Notes under the pieces: generated by a model
Database searches by the model: none
What the model saw: the letters and a program-made list of their open reading frames with translations, nothing else
What the model was told of the DNA's origin: nothing
Program-made: the position numbers and the translations under genes
Shown: piece by piece, positions 1 to 8,919 of the stretch
Layout: each line of letters begins with the position of its first letter
Position numbering within the stretch: position 1 is the first letter of the stretch
Source: Deltaproteobacteria bacterium
GTDB lineage: Bacteria > Desulfobacterota > GWC2-55-46 > DRME01
DNA: 42,310 bases
Direction of reading: 5' to 3'
Assembly (NCBI GenBank): GCA_011375175.1
Contig: DRME01000004.1
Location: forward strand, 1-42,310

Positions 1-2
1 CC

Positions 3-86
3 GAGGACGCGCTGGCCGCGCTCCGGTTGGCCCTGGCCGTGCGCGAGAGCGCCGCGGGCGGTTACGTGGTGGAGGTGGCCCGATGA
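3..86 (+). CDS. C-terminal end of a Gfo/Idh/MocA-type oxidoreductase (partial)
   Basis: Only the last 27 codons are in the window, ending in TGA at 84-86. The peptide contains an ALAVRESAAGG-like helix followed by a short beta strand ending VVEVAR. This is the usual C-terminus of Gfo/Idh/MocA NAD(P)-dependent sugar oxidoreductases, which in this kind of genome often act in surface-polysaccharide sugar synthesis. The assignment rests on this short tail alone, so the substrate cannot be named. A palindromic repeat begins 11 bases after the stop and may serve as its terminator. Confidence 0.45.
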   Translation, partial: EDALAALRLALAVRESAAGGYVVEVAR

Positions 87-97
87 GGATCGGTATG

Positions 98-217
98 ACC
101 CCGATTTTGCAAGCAAAATCGGGGTGATCCGCAGGGAATTAAAAGTCTTTGAAGGGGGTCCGGGGGAAACTTTCTACAGAAAGTTTCCCCCGGTGCAATA
201 AATCAGAGCTTTCTTAA
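98..217 (+). repeat. Family-1 palindromic element, copy A (partial)
   Basis: Two hairpins and one element end are seen. The first hairpin (98-125) keeps the family's TTTTGC-NN-GCAAAA top but has a different lower stem (ACCCCGA/TCGGGGT). A linker AAAGTCTTTGAAGGGGGTC leads to the GGGGGAAACTTTC hairpin (162-191). The element then ends with ATAAATCAGAG, the inverted-repeat end shared with copies B to E. The third hairpin of the full element is missing. It sits directly after an oxidoreductase stop codon. Confidence 0.8.
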
Positions 218-364
218 TTCAGGGTGATTTCTTTTCTGGTCCGGGCTTCTGACGACGAAGGACGCGCCCTAAATAGTCGTCGGGCATGGCGCATGCCATG
301 ATCGCAACCTTACTCCTTGGTCCCCGTGCCTATCCCTGATCAGCAGCAGTCGCACAGGCCGCCA

Positions 365-1900
365 TCAATCATCGTTCAGGGCGCTGCTTCCGTAGGCGTC
401 CAGCACAGCCTGCTCCATACGGGCTATTTCTTCATCCGAGAGGAAATCGAAGTGACTCGCGCGTTTCCGTGCCGGGAGTCTGCCGTTGTTTTGCAGGCAG
501 AAGCGAATGAAGAGGTCAATCTTCCGGTCGGGCATATCCACTATCTCCTGGATGGCTCTCCTGGTCTCGTCGTAGTTGGCCAGAAACGCCAGTTCGCGGG
601 CGAGTTCCATCTTGATTGTCCGCTCTATGAATCTGAAGAGCGCCTCCGCCTGGGGCGTCATATCGATATAGCGGTACCACTGGGCGGTATCGTTGTGGAC
701 GGTCATGCGGCCTTCTTCATCGAGCGAATATTCCACCAGGCTCATAAGAGGCCGTGAGAATGCCTCCAGAGAGGCGTCATAGTCGGCAGGGTTCTTCAGC
801 ATGGATGCCGATATGGGAAACATGACGCCTTTGGGCGTAAAGCCGCGGCGGGCAAGGATGTTGTGAATCAGGAAACGGTGGATTCGTCCGTTGCCGTCCT
901 CGAAGGGGTGCAGAAAGACGAAGCCATAGGCGATGACGGCAGCGTGGACCACGGCGGACACATCGCTCGCGTCCATGCGCTTATGGGCGGCCACCAGACC
1001 CTCCATCAGGTCGGCCAAGTCCTCAGGCTTAGGACATACGAAGTGTATCCTTTCCTTCTGCCAGGCGATTGTCTCTCCCACATAGTTCTGAGTCGTCCGG
1101 TAGTCGGAATCGCGAAACCGCGGATCGACAATGCGATTCTGAAGCTCGATCAGGCGCTGTTTTTCACAGAAGTCTTCCTGCTCGGCCAGTTGAAGCAGCG
1201 CTACAAATCGCTCGGTCCTCGTCGATGTGGGCTTGATGTGTTCGATCTCAAAAGATGATTTTGTCTCCTTGGCGTACAGGTAGCCGAGCGCCCTCCTCAG
1301 CAATTCCGGCGGATAGCCGGACACCACCCTGTGACATTGCTTGGGAAGGTCGGCTCTCTCGAAGTCACGAAGCGTATCGGTACGGCGAACCGTCGGACAA
1401 AACCGTCGATCACCCAGCAAGTTGTCGTTGATCCGCTGGCGACGAACCCGGCGGGGCGGACCGACCGTGTAGTATTCATCCGGCTCGAGCAGATCAATGT
1501 AGTTACCCTGCTTCACGTCGTCGAGCGGAAGTTCTTTTCCGGTCAGAAACTCGTACAGATACCACAGCCGCCGGGCGTATCTGCCGGTTGGTTTGGACCG
1601 GACATATTCGAGGAAATCTTCCTCTGCAAATTTCTGAAACAGGCCGGCGAGTATCGCGAGATTCGTACCGTCATACTTAAGCGCAAATTCAAGATGATCG
1701 CCCAGTGTATCCCCCGGCCAGTACCTGGGCGGATAGACCTCCTCGACTATGCCCCCGCTCGAGTCGATCCGGTGGACTCCGCTTTTGGCAGCCACCAGGG
1801 ACCTGTGCCAATTCGGAATAACATCGAGGTCGTATCGCTCGATAAGCGCCGCATACCCTGCGGGTCTGTCAGTCGATCCGTCCTGATCGTTTTCAGCCAC
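365..1900 (-). CDS. Fic family protein, predicted AMP-transferase (511 aa)
   Basis: The Fic core motif HPFEDGNGR is complete at about residues 331-339. Its catalytic His and the phosphate-binding DGNGR loop support transfer of a nucleotide monophosphate, normally AMP, to a protein hydroxyl. About 110 residues earlier lies SSFEIEH (S216-E220), which resembles the autoinhibitory helix (S/T)xxxE(G/N) of class II Fic proteins, although the last position is His. The N-terminal 200 residues and the C-terminal 100 residues are helical and I recognise no domain in them. The start is GTG at 1900 with a good GGAGG sequence upstream. The gene stands alone between repeat-rich stretches. No antitoxin partner is visible, so it is more likely a self-regulated Fic protein than a FicTA pair. 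The target protein is unknown. Confidence 0.85.
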   Translation of the reverse strand: MAENDQDGSTDRPAGYAALIERYDLDVIPNWHRSLVAAKSGVHRIDSSGGIVEEVYPPRYWPGDTLGDHLEFALKYDGTNLAILAGLFQKFAEEDFLEYVRSKPTGRYARRLWYLYEFLTGKELPLDDVKQGNYIDLLEPDEYYTVGPPRRVRRQRINDNLLGDRRFCPTVRRTDTLRDFERADLPKQCHRVVSGYPPELLRRALGYLYAKETKSSFEIEHIKPTSTRTERFVALLQLAEQEDFCEKQRLIELQNRIVDPRFRDSDYRTTQNYVGETIAWQKERIHFVCPKPEDLADLMEGLVAAHKRMDASDVSAVVHAAVIAYGFVFLHPFEDGNGRIHRFLIHNILARRGFTPKGVMFPISASMLKNPADYDASLEAFSRPLMSLVEYSLDEEGRMTVHNDTAQWYRYIDMTPQAEALFRFIERTIKMELARELAFLANYDETRRAIQEIVDMPDRKIDLFIRFCLQNNGRLPARKRASHFDFLSDEEIARMEQAVLDAYGSSALNDD

Positions 1901-1967
1901 GGCTTCCTCCCTGGCTGCGCCCTATTACGTCGCGGCAGGCAGGCGGAGAAATGGTTACAATCCAAGA

Positions 1968-1995
1968 ATTATCGTTATATTCCAGCATAAGTCAA
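1968..1995 (-). promoter_or_regulatory. Predicted sigma-70 promoter of the Fic gene
   Basis: Read leftward: TTGACT, a 16-base spacer, then GATAAT. This places transcription start about 60 bases before the GTG at 1900. It is inferred from sequence match only. Confidence 0.5.
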
Positions 1996-2278
1996 GAAAT
2001 ATAATTACAGAACGCCAATCCTTACCACCCCCGCCCCATCGGGAAAAACGGTTACATCACCAGAAAAACAGTTATGATACGGATTGGTACGGGAAATATA
2101 GTTACACAAAATTGGTGCCGGGTCTGCCCGACAACGGCCATGCTTCTTTCTGGCCATGAATGTTTCCAGTATAAAGTGTCCGCCCCCCTGTTGGTGGAAA
2201 CCTTGCGCCCGGAATGTATAATTTCCACCAAAGAGTAGCTGCTTCCGTGGGGACGGGCGACGGATTATAGTGATGTTT
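1996..2278. other. AT-richer non-coding stretch with repeated GTTACA-type motifs; possible insertion-sequence remnant
   Basis: No convincing gene is seen. The stretch is clearly lower in GC than its surroundings. It carries repeated short motifs such as AATATAATTACA, CGGTTACA, CAGTTATG and AATATAGTTACA, each next to A-rich tracts. Repeated sub-terminal motifs of this kind occur at the ends of some insertion sequences (IS21-like elements for example), but no transposase fragment was recognised. The open frames that cross it look like composition artefacts. Confidence 0.3.
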
Positions 2279-2354
2279 GGCGGTCCTCTGGAGGTTCGGC
2301 CCGCGCCAGGCGGGATTTTTACGCCTTTGCGGCCCGAACCTCCAGAGGACCGCC
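2279..2354 (+). repeat. Family-2 hairpin element, copy 1
   Basis: A perfect 21-bp inverted repeat (2279-2299 with 2334-2354) encloses a 34-base loop. The loop contains GCGCCAGGCGGG and TTTACGCCTTTGCG, shared with the copies at 15381 and 23195. The stem sequence (GGCGGTCCTCTGG...) is not shared with the other copies. It lies 85 bases beyond the stop of the radical SAM gene. Confidence 0.8.
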
Positions 2355-2382
2355 CCCCGGGCAGCCAATGCGGACAAAACAC

Positions 2383-2432
2383 CCCCTTCAAAAATTTTAA
2401 TTCCCCGTGGGTCTATGACCCTTTCAAAAAAG
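2383..2432. repeat. Degenerate fragment of the family-1 element
   Basis: Pieces of the family-1 linker (CCCCTTCAAAAATTTTAA) and of its third hairpin (CAAAAAAGGTTCCCTCAG) are present. The pairing arms are incomplete. It follows the stop of the radical SAM gene closely, where it might still act in transcript end formation. Confidence 0.45.
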
Positions 2433-2438
2433 GTTCCC

Positions 2439-4088
2439 TCAGCGGCAGACGCCGCAGCGGGTGCAGCGGCCCACGCTGCAGGGCGGGGTGGTTTGTTCCG
2501 AGAGGGCCCGGCAATACTCCTTCCACAGGTAGTCGTCGGTGACGCCGTGGTCGATGAGCGACCAGGGGAAGAGTTCCTCGCGCTCCCTGGGCCTGCAGGC
2601 AAGGGCCGCCGGGTCGAGACCGGCCTCCCTGAAGGCCCCGCGCCAGCCGAGCCTCGATACCGCGGCGAGCGCGGCCGCAAGGCGCCTGTCGCCGCGGGCG
2701 AGGGCCGCCTGGAAGAGGGCGCGTCTCGGCGACTCGACCTTCAGGGCCACGCCCTTGACGGCGCGAAGGGCGTCCTTGATGATGGAGAGGCGCCTTTCCA
2801 TGACCGCCGCGCTCTCGAAGGGTGACCACTGGAAGGGTGTGACCGGCTTGGGCACGAAGGGGTTTATGCTGACCGTGACGTCGCCCTTTCCGAAGGCCGC
2901 CTTCATGCGCAGCGCAAGCTCTGCGGCGGCCCGGGCGTCGTCGTCCGTCTCGGTGGGCAGGCCGACCATGAAGTAGAGCCTCAGCCTCCCGATGCCGCCC
3001 TCGCCGGCGAGGGCGGCGGCGCGCACGAGGGTCTCGTCGTCCATGCCCTTGTTTATGACGTTGCGAAGCCTCGCGCTGCCCGCCTCGGGCGCCATGGCGA
3101 GGGTCCGCAGGCCGCACTCCCCGAGGAGTCCGACCAGTTCCGCGTCGATCATGTCGGCCCTCACCGACGAGAGGGTGAGACCCGCGCCCCTTTGCGCGCC
3201 GCGGCGCAAGAGGTCCTTCACGGCCGGGTACTCGGAGACCGCCGCTCCCACGAGGCCCACCCTGCCGGCCGCGTCGATGCCGGCGTCGATGGCCGCCGCC
3301 ACGTCCCCCTCCTCGCGCATGCGCGGCGGCAGGTAGACGAAGCCGGCGGCGCAGAAGCGGCACCCCCGCCCGCAGCCGCGCTCTATCTCCACGAGGCTCA
3401 TCGACGAGAACTCGGTCTCCGGCGTGAGCACCGCAGTGCGGGGGGGCTCGAAGCCCCGAAGGTCCAGGTTCTTTACGGCCCGCACCCGCGCCGGAGCGCC
3501 GGGGCGGGGCGAAATGGTCGATACAACGGGACCGGCGTACCCGAAGTCGTAGAGCGAGGGGACGTAGACGCCGTCGAGCCCGGCGAGGGCGCTGAGCAGT
3601 TCGGCCCTGGACGCACCGAGCTCCAGCGCCTCTCTTATGCGCTCGAAGAGCGTGACCGCGGCGCCCTCGGCCTCGCCGAGGTGGAAGAGGTCCATGAAGG
3701 GGGCCGTGGGCTCGGGATTGAGCGTGACGGCTACGCCTCCGGCCACGACAAGCGGCGCACCCTCCCTCCTCTCGGCCAGGGGCTCAATGCCCGACAGCTC
3801 GAGCATGAAGGGAACGTTTGCGTAGTCGTCCTCGAAGGCGATGGAGAATGCCGCCACGTCGAAGTCCCTTACGGGCCGCAGGGACTCGATGGTGAAGAGG
3901 CGGACGCCGCCGCCCTCGTAGCGGGAGAGCTCGTCACGGTCGGGAAGGAAGGCCCTCTCGCAGAGGATCCTTTCCTGCGAGTTGAGGGCGGCGTAGAGGT
4001 ACTGGAAGCCCAGGTTGCTCATGGCGAGCCGGTAGGGACCCGGATAGAGGAGGGCCACGCACAGACGCCCGCCGGGGTCCTTGCGCAC
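2439..4088 (-). CDS. Radical SAM protein with N-terminal B12-binding-like domain (TIGR03960-type)
   Basis: This 549-residue protein carries the radical SAM cluster motif CxxxCxxC at about C239, C243 and C246. The N-terminal half (LLYPGPYRLAMSNLGFQ, then VVAGGVAVTLNPEPTAPFMD) matches the cobalamin-binding-like domain seen in TIGR03960-type proteins. A second cysteine group, CSVGRCTRCGVC, closes the protein and is typical of the family. The reaction is not established for this family as far as I know. It lies 64 bases after coaBC on the same strand and is probably co-transcribed with it. The GTG at 4088 is the only usable start. Coding-like sequence in the same frame (GRKLKERARRRAARERGA) continues upstream without a better start, so the true N-terminus could differ. 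Confidence 0.8.
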   Translation of the reverse strand: MRKDPGGRLCVALLYPGPYRLAMSNLGFQYLYAALNSQERILCERAFLPDRDELSRYEGGGVRLFTIESLRPVRDFDVAAFSIAFEDDYANVPFMLELSGIEPLAERREGAPLVVAGGVAVTLNPEPTAPFMDLFHLGEAEGAAVTLFERIREALELGASRAELLSALAGLDGVYVPSLYDFGYAGPVVSTISPRPGAPARVRAVKNLDLRGFEPPRTAVLTPETEFSSMSLVEIERGCGRGCRFCAAGFVYLPPRMREEGDVAAAIDAGIDAAGRVGLVGAAVSEYPAVKDLLRRGAQRGAGLTLSSVRADMIDAELVGLLGECGLRTLAMAPEAGSARLRNVINKGMDDETLVRAAALAGEGGIGRLRLYFMVGLPTETDDDARAAAELALRMKAAFGKGDVTVSINPFVPKPVTPFQWSPFESAAVMERRLSIIKDALRAVKGVALKVESPRRALFQAALARGDRRLAAALAAVSRLGWRGAFREAGLDPAALACRPREREELFPWSLIDHGVTDDYLWKEYCRALSEQTTPPCSVGRCTRCGVCR

Positions 4089-4152
4089 GGCGCCGCGCTC
4101 GCGGGCGGCGCGCCGGCGGGCGCGCTCTTTGAGCTTGCGGCCTATGGGTCCG

Positions 4153-5337
4153 CTACCTCCTCAGCCTCGCCACCTCGTCGAAGATGCGGTCGGCCACGTC
4201 GAACTTGTTCATCGGCTCGAGCCTGGTCTGGCCGCCCCGGCGGTCGATTATGGTCACCTCGTTGGTGTCGCTGCTTATGCCGCTGGGGCTGTTGGCCACC
4301 ACGAGATCGAGGCTCTTTTCGCGGAGCTTTTCGAGGGCCCGCTCCACGTGGTCCTCGGTCTCGAGGGCGAATCCCACGAGCGTCTGGTCCCGCTTCTTGC
4401 GCGCCGCAAGCTCCTTGAGGATGTCCTTCGTCCTCTCAAGCTCCAGCTCAAGACGCGGCCTGTCCTTCTTGACCTTCCGCGCATGGGTCTTCACGGGCCT
4501 GTAGTCGGAGACGGCCGCGGCCATTACTACGACCGTCGACTGGGGGAAGAAACTCACGCAGGCGTCGTACATCTCCTCGGCCGTGGTCACGCCCACGAGG
4601 TCTATGCCGTGGGGTCTCGCAAGGGCGGTCGGGCCGCTAACGAGCACCACCTCGGCGCCGCGCCGCTTGGCCGCCCTGGCCAGCGCAAAGCCCATCTTGC
4701 CCGACGAGGCGTTGGATATGAAACGCACGGGGTCTATCATCTCGCGGGTTGCGCCGGCGGTGACGAGCACCTTCTCGCCCGCCAGGTCCTTTACGCTCAG
4801 GCACTCGAAGACGGCGTCCATTATGTCCTCCACCGGGGCGAGCCTCCCCCTGCCCTCGTAGCCGCAGGCGAGCTCCCCCTCGGCGGGGCCGACGAAGCGG
4901 TAGCCGAGCCCCTCGAGACGCCCCACGTTGGCCTCCACGATGGGGTTTTCGTACATGCGGTGGTTCATGGCCGGCGCAAAGAGCACCGGCGCCTTCGAGG
5001 CCATGACGACGGTCGTCAGGAGGTCGTCGGCTATGCCGCACGCTATCTTGCCTATGACGTTGGCCGTCGCCGGAGCTATGACAATCAGGTCGGCGCTCTC
5101 GGCGAGCTCTATGTGGTTTATGGCGGCCCCCTCCGCGGACTCGAAGAGCCCCGTGAGGACCGGGTTCCCCGCAAGGGTTGCGAGACTGAGCGGCGTTATG
5201 AACTCCGTGGCCGCACGGGTCATGACGGGCCGAAGCTCCACCCCCTCCCCGCGCAGAAGCCGCGCAAGCTCCAGGGCCTTGTAGGCCGCTATGCCGCCCG
5301 TCACGCCGAGCACTATGCGCCTTCCCGCTATCTTCAC
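4153..5337 (-). CDS. coaBC: Bifunctional phosphopantothenoylcysteine decarboxylase / phosphopantothenate-cysteine ligase
   Basis: This enzyme makes 4'-phosphopantetheine for coenzyme A in two steps. CoaB joins cysteine to 4'-phosphopantothenate using CTP, and the FMN-dependent CoaC domain decarboxylates the product. CoaC (about 1-180) shows GGIAAYK, the catalytic His75 in NHIELAESADL, PAMNHRMY at 122-129 and the active-site Cys158 in ACGYEGRG. CoaB (about 185-394) shows GATREMIDPVRFISNASSGKMG with Asn209, AAAVSDYRP and the KVKKD substrate loop. Its length of 394 residues is normal. ATG start. It is first in a probable two-gene unit with the radical SAM gene downstream, and a full family-1 repeat lies upstream. 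Confidence 0.95.
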   Translation of the reverse strand: MKIAGRRIVLGVTGGIAAYKALELARLLRGEGVELRPVMTRAATEFITPLSLATLAGNPVLTGLFESAEGAAINHIELAESADLIVIAPATANVIGKIACGIADDLLTTVVMASKAPVLFAPAMNHRMYENPIVEANVGRLEGLGYRFVGPAEGELACGYEGRGRLAPVEDIMDAVFECLSVKDLAGEKVLVTAGATREMIDPVRFISNASSGKMGFALARAAKRRGAEVVLVSGPTALARPHGIDLVGVTTAEEMYDACVSFFPQSTVVVMAAAVSDYRPVKTHARKVKKDRPRLELELERTKDILKELAARKKRDQTLVGFALETEDHVERALEKLREKSLDLVVANSPSGISSDTNEVTIIDRRGGQTRLEPMNKFDVADRIFDEVARLRR

Positions 5338-5430
5338 GACGTCGCTCCCTCTCCCCAGGCGGGGCTTTCCGAAGAAAACCCCCGCGTACAGCGCCTGTTG
5401 CGCTCCGGTCGGTGTGATCGCGTGGCGGAC

Positions 5431-5637
5431 AAGGAGACTCTGATTGATTACACTGGGGGAAACTTTCTGTAGAAAGTTTCCCCCAGACCCCCTTCAAAGA
5501 CTTTCGATACGAGTTGGTTTCCCCTGTTTTGCCAGGCAAAACAGGGGAAACCAACTCGCGTCAAAAGTTTTTGGAGGGAGTCTGAGGGAACCTTTTTACA
5601 AAAAGGTTCCCTCAGGGTAATCAATCAGAGTTTCCTT
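5431..5637 (-). repeat. Family-1 palindromic element, copy B (complete)
   Basis: This is the most complete copy: three hairpins between inverted ends. The hairpins are GGGGGAAACTTTC (5455-5484), GAGTTGGTTTCCCC with a TTTTGC/GCAAAA top (5511-5557) and GAGGGAACCTTTTT (5584-5613). The linkers are CCCCCTTCAAAGACTTT and AAAAGTTTTTGGAGGGAG. The outer ends, CTCTGATTGATTACACTG and its inverted partner near 5614-5632, form terminal inverted repeats. The order of hairpins is reversed relative to copies D and E. It fills the gap between coaBC and the hydrolase gene. Confidence 0.9.
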
Positions 5638-5668
5638 GAGTACTCTCCGGTTCCGTTCTTCCGTCGCC

Positions 5669-6322
5669 TCACGGGTCCGCAAGGAAGGGGTTGGTCGTCC
5701 GTTCCCGGCCCACGGTGCTCGGCGGGCCGTGGCCGGGGCAGACGGTCACGTCGTCGTCGAGCGGAAGTATCTTCTCCTTTATGGAGCTCATGAGCGTTTC
5801 GTAGGATCCGCCGGGAAGGTCGGTCCTGCCCACGCTTCCGGCAAAGAGGGTATCGCCCGTGAGGAGCAGGGCGCGCTCCCTGAGAAAGAGGCAGAGGCTT
5901 CCGCGCGTGTGGCCCGGCGTGTGGAGGAACTCGAGAGTGAGCGAGCCGGCCCGCAGCGTCGTCGATTCGTCGAGCAGCAGGTCGGGTTCCGGCGAATCGG
6001 CGGCCTCCACGCCGAAGACCCGGCCCTGGCAGGCGGCCTCGCGCAGCAGCCCCGCGTCTTCGGCGTGGATGGCGAGTCCGGCGCCGGTTGCGTCGACCAC
6101 CGCCCTGTTGGCGCCCACGTGGTCGAAGTGGCCGTGGGTGTTGATCACGTACCGCACGTCGAGGCCAAGGCCCTCTATGCGCGGCAGTATGAGGTCCGCG
6201 TCGCCGCCCGGGTCGACGACGAAGGCCTCCCTCGTGGCGGCGTCGGCCAGGAGGTAGCAGTTGACCTCCAGCGGGCCGACGACGAGGCTCTCGAAGATGG
6301 GGGGCGTCACTTCTCCTGCCAT
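5669..6322 (-). CDS. Metallo-beta-lactamase fold hydrolase, glyoxalase II-like
   Basis: This 217-residue protein shows the full metal-binding set of the glyoxalase II branch: THGHFDHVG (His63, His65, Asp67, His68), HTPGHTRG (His138), TGDTLF (Asp157) and PGHG (His198). It therefore probably binds two metal ions in the cytoplasm and hydrolyses a thioester such as S-lactoylglutathione or a related compound. It is shorter than classical GloB and closer to the compact YcbL type, so the substrate is uncertain. The ATG at 6322 overlaps the end of the upstream nucleotidyltransferase gene by 16 bases, which suggests coupled translation. A longer open frame upstream in this frame is a shadow of the neighbour. 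Confidence 0.88.
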   Translation of the reverse strand: MAGEVTPPIFESLVVGPLEVNCYLLADAATREAFVVDPGGDADLILPRIEGLGLDVRYVINTHGHFDHVGANRAVVDATGAGLAIHAEDAGLLREAACQGRVFGVEAADSPEPDLLLDESTTLRAGSLTLEFLHTPGHTRGSLCLFLRERALLLTGDTLFAGSVGRTDLPGGSYETLMSSIKEKILPLDDDVTVCPGHGPPSTVGRERTTNPFLADP

Positions 6323-8820
6323 CTCCTTATCTTCTCCGAGTAGGTCTCGATGAGCTTTCGCGCCGCCTCCTCGGTGGAGGCCTCGGCCACTATGTGGAAG
6401 CAGGGCTGGTCCTGGCTCGGATAGGCGAGCACCCAGTCGTCGCCGTAGCTGAGCCTGATGCCGTCGAGAAGGAGTGTCTCCTTGTCCTTGGAGTCCTCGG
6501 TGAGAAGCCTCATGACCGTTCCCTTCTTCTCCCAGGGGCAGTGGATGCGCTCGCGCACCATGATGCTCGGCGGTATCTCGCGCATGAGGCGGTGGAGCTT
6601 CGCCTCCTGGGCCGCCAGCATCTCGAGTATCCTGACGATGGCGAACATGCCGTCGAAGCAGGGCATGAAGTGGGGGAAGATGTAGCCGCCGTCCTCCTCG
6701 CCCACGAAGAGCATCTTGCCGGAGGCCGCCGCCTCCATCACCCCCCTGGGCGTGGTCTTGGTGCGCACCACCTCGTAGCCGTAGTTGGCGGCCATCTTCT
6801 CGATGGATCGCGACGCCGAGACCGGCACGGCCACGGCGCCCTCCAGCCCCCGGCTCTTCGCGTACCTGAGCGTAAGGAGGGTGACGAGGTTGAGGGCCGT
6901 GGGGCCGTCGAGGATGTCGCCGGCCTCGTCGACGAGGAATATCTTCTCGCCGCCCGAGTCGAGGAGCACGCCGATGTCGGCGTCCAGCGAGCGGACGATG
7001 GAGGCGAGCTGAGTAAGCGATTTCCTGAACTCCTCGCCGCTCTTTGTGACCTTGGCGCCGTCTATGTTGGCGTTGAGCGCTATGACCTCGCAGTCGAGCT
7101 TGCCGAGGATGGACGGGAATATCCTCGTTGACGAGCCGTAGGAGTAGTCGAGCACCATCTTGAAGCCCGCGCGCTTTATGGTCTCGCCGTCGACGGCCGA
7201 CATGAAGCCGCTCTGGTAGTGCTCGAAGCCGTGGACCGGGAAGAACATCTCGCCCGTTTCGTCCATGCGGACCCTGCCGTAGTCCTCGCGGTAGAAGAGG
7301 CGCTCTATGGTCTTCTCCGCGCCGGGATGGAGATCGAGGCCCGTGTTGTCGAAGAACTTGAGGTCCACCAGTTCGGGGTCGAAGGGCGAGCGGCGCGTGT
7401 GGATGCCTCCCGTCTCGTTGCCGCTGCGGGCCAGGAACCTGACGACGGGGATGGGTGTGACGCCGTAGTCGTGGACGTTTATGCCCGTGGAGAGGATGCC
7501 CGTCATGATGGCGCGGTTTATCATGCGCGACGTCTTGTGGGCGTCGCGGCTCGTGGAGACGGTGGAGCCCTTCTTGAGCGAGGCGCCGTAGGCGGCGCCG
7601 AGCTTGGCGGCGAACTCGGGGCTGAGCTCTATGTTGGCAAGGCCCGTGACGCCGTAGGTGCTGAAGATGTTCTTGCTCCAGCGCTCGCCCCAGACAAGAC
7701 TCGAAGCCAGCGTGGCGTCGTCCTCCACTATCTTGTAGGGCCAGACCTTCACGTTGGCGCGCACGAAGCTGTTGCGGCCGATGCGGCAGTGATCGCTCAC
7801 CACCACGCCTTCGGCGAGCCTTGCGCGGTCGCCTATGGTCGTGTGGCTGCATATGACGTTCTCCTGGAGGCTCGCCCCGCGTCCCACCTTGACGTCGTCC
7901 CAGAGTATGGAGTTTATTATGACGGCGCCGTCCTCGACGACCGTGTCGTCGCCTATGACGGAGTTGACGATCCTCGCCTCGGCCCCTATCCTGCAGCGCC
8001 GCCCTATGACGGCCGCCCCCTCGAAGTCGGTTGTGAAGTCTATCCTCGCCCCCTCGCCGGTCCATACGCGCCGCCCCTTGAGCTCGCTTCCCGGTATCTC
8101 GACCTTCACGCGGCCCTGGAGTATGTCCATGTTGGCGTTGCGGTACTCCTCGAGGCTGCCCACATCGCGCCAGTACCCCTCGGCCACGTAGCCGTAGAGC
8201 GGCTTTCCGTCGGCAAGGAGCCTGGGGAAGAGGTCCTTGGAGAAGTCGAACTCCCTGTCCCCGGGGATATACTCCATGACCTGCGGTTCGAGGATGTAGA
8301 TGCCCGTGTTTATGGTGTCGCTGAAGACCTCGCCCCAGCCCGGCTTTTCGAGGAAGCGCAGGATCCTGCCGTTCTTGTCGGTTATGACTATGCCGAAGGC
8401 CAGCGGGTTTTCGACCCTGGTGAGCACGATGGTGGCCACGGCCCGCCTCTTCCTGTGAAAGGCCACGGCCTCGGCGAGGTCGAAGTCGGTGAGCACGTCG
8501 CCGCTTATGACGAGCACGGGCTCGGACTTGTTGACGCCCCTCGCCGCGAAGGCCACGGCTCCGGCCGTGCCGAGGTCGGAGTCGGGCGTTACGTAGTCTA
8601 TACGGACGCCGTAGTCCGAGCCGTCGCCGAGGTGACTCGTTATGCTCTCGGGCTGGAAGTAGAGCAGCGTGGTGAGGTCCTCTATCGAGTGGCGCCTGAG
8701 GAGCTCCACTATGTAGTCTATTATGGGCCTTGTGGCCATTGGAACGAGAGGCTTGGGCAGGTTGTTGGTAAGGGGCCTGAGCCTCGTGCCGAAACCGCCG
8801 GCCATGATTATGCCTCTCAC
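6307..8820 (-). CDS. Sugar-1-phosphate nucleotidyltransferase fused to a phosphomannomutase-like domain
   Basis: Three parts are seen in 837 residues. The first 230 residues are a nucleotidyltransferase with GGFGTRLRPLTNNLPKPLVP. Left-handed beta-helix hexapeptide repeats follow (about 250-370). A phosphoglucomutase/phosphomannomutase-like region fills about 375-837. The family is usually annotated as mannose-1-phosphate guanylyltransferase/phosphomannomutase, supplying GDP-mannose for surface sugars. The mutase half is unusual. The catalytic serine (S478) is kept, but TASHNP reads RRSPFDP, the metal loop DGDADR reads DSGGEK (621-626), and the phosphate loop SGTEP reads SQDQP. Mutase activity is therefore doubtful. 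The GTG start at 8820 follows a strong AGGAGG. It overlaps the hydrolase gene downstream. Confidence 0.85.
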   Translation of the reverse strand: MRGIIMAGGFGTRLRPLTNNLPKPLVPMATRPIIDYIVELLRRHSIEDLTTLLYFQPESITSHLGDGSDYGVRIDYVTPDSDLGTAGAVAFAARGVNKSEPVLVISGDVLTDFDLAEAVAFHRKRRAVATIVLTRVENPLAFGIVITDKNGRILRFLEKPGWGEVFSDTINTGIYILEPQVMEYIPGDREFDFSKDLFPRLLADGKPLYGYVAEGYWRDVGSLEEYRNANMDILQGRVKVEIPGSELKGRRVWTGEGARIDFTTDFEGAAVIGRRCRIGAEARIVNSVIGDDTVVEDGAVIINSILWDDVKVGRGASLQENVICSHTTIGDRARLAEGVVVSDHCRIGRNSFVRANVKVWPYKIVEDDATLASSLVWGERWSKNIFSTYGVTGLANIELSPEFAAKLGAAYGASLKKGSTVSTSRDAHKTSRMINRAIMTGILSTGINVHDYGVTPIPVVRFLARSGNETGGIHTRRSPFDPELVDLKFFDNTGLDLHPGAEKTIERLFYREDYGRVRMDETGEMFFPVHGFEHYQSGFMSAVDGETIKRAGFKMVLDYSYGSSTRIFPSILGKLDCEVIALNANIDGAKVTKSGEEFRKSLTQLASIVRSLDADIGVLLDSGGEKIFLVDEAGDILDGPTALNLVTLLTLRYAKSRGLEGAVAVPVSASRSIEKMAANYGYEVVRTKTTPRGVMEAAASGKMLFVGEEDGGYIFPHFMPCFDGMFAIVRILEMLAAQEAKLHRLMREIPPSIMVRERIHCPWEKKGTVMRLLTEDSKDKETLLLDGIRLSYGDDWVLAYPSQDQPCFHIVAEASTEEAARKLIETYSEKIRRWQEK

Positions 8821-8919
8821 GGGGACCTCCTCGTCTTGAAGGGTTCCGCCCTTGCGCAGGGTTGGGGTGACGGTCGGGATGGAAAACGCTTTACGCCGCT
8901 GCGTGACGACGTCGGTGGA

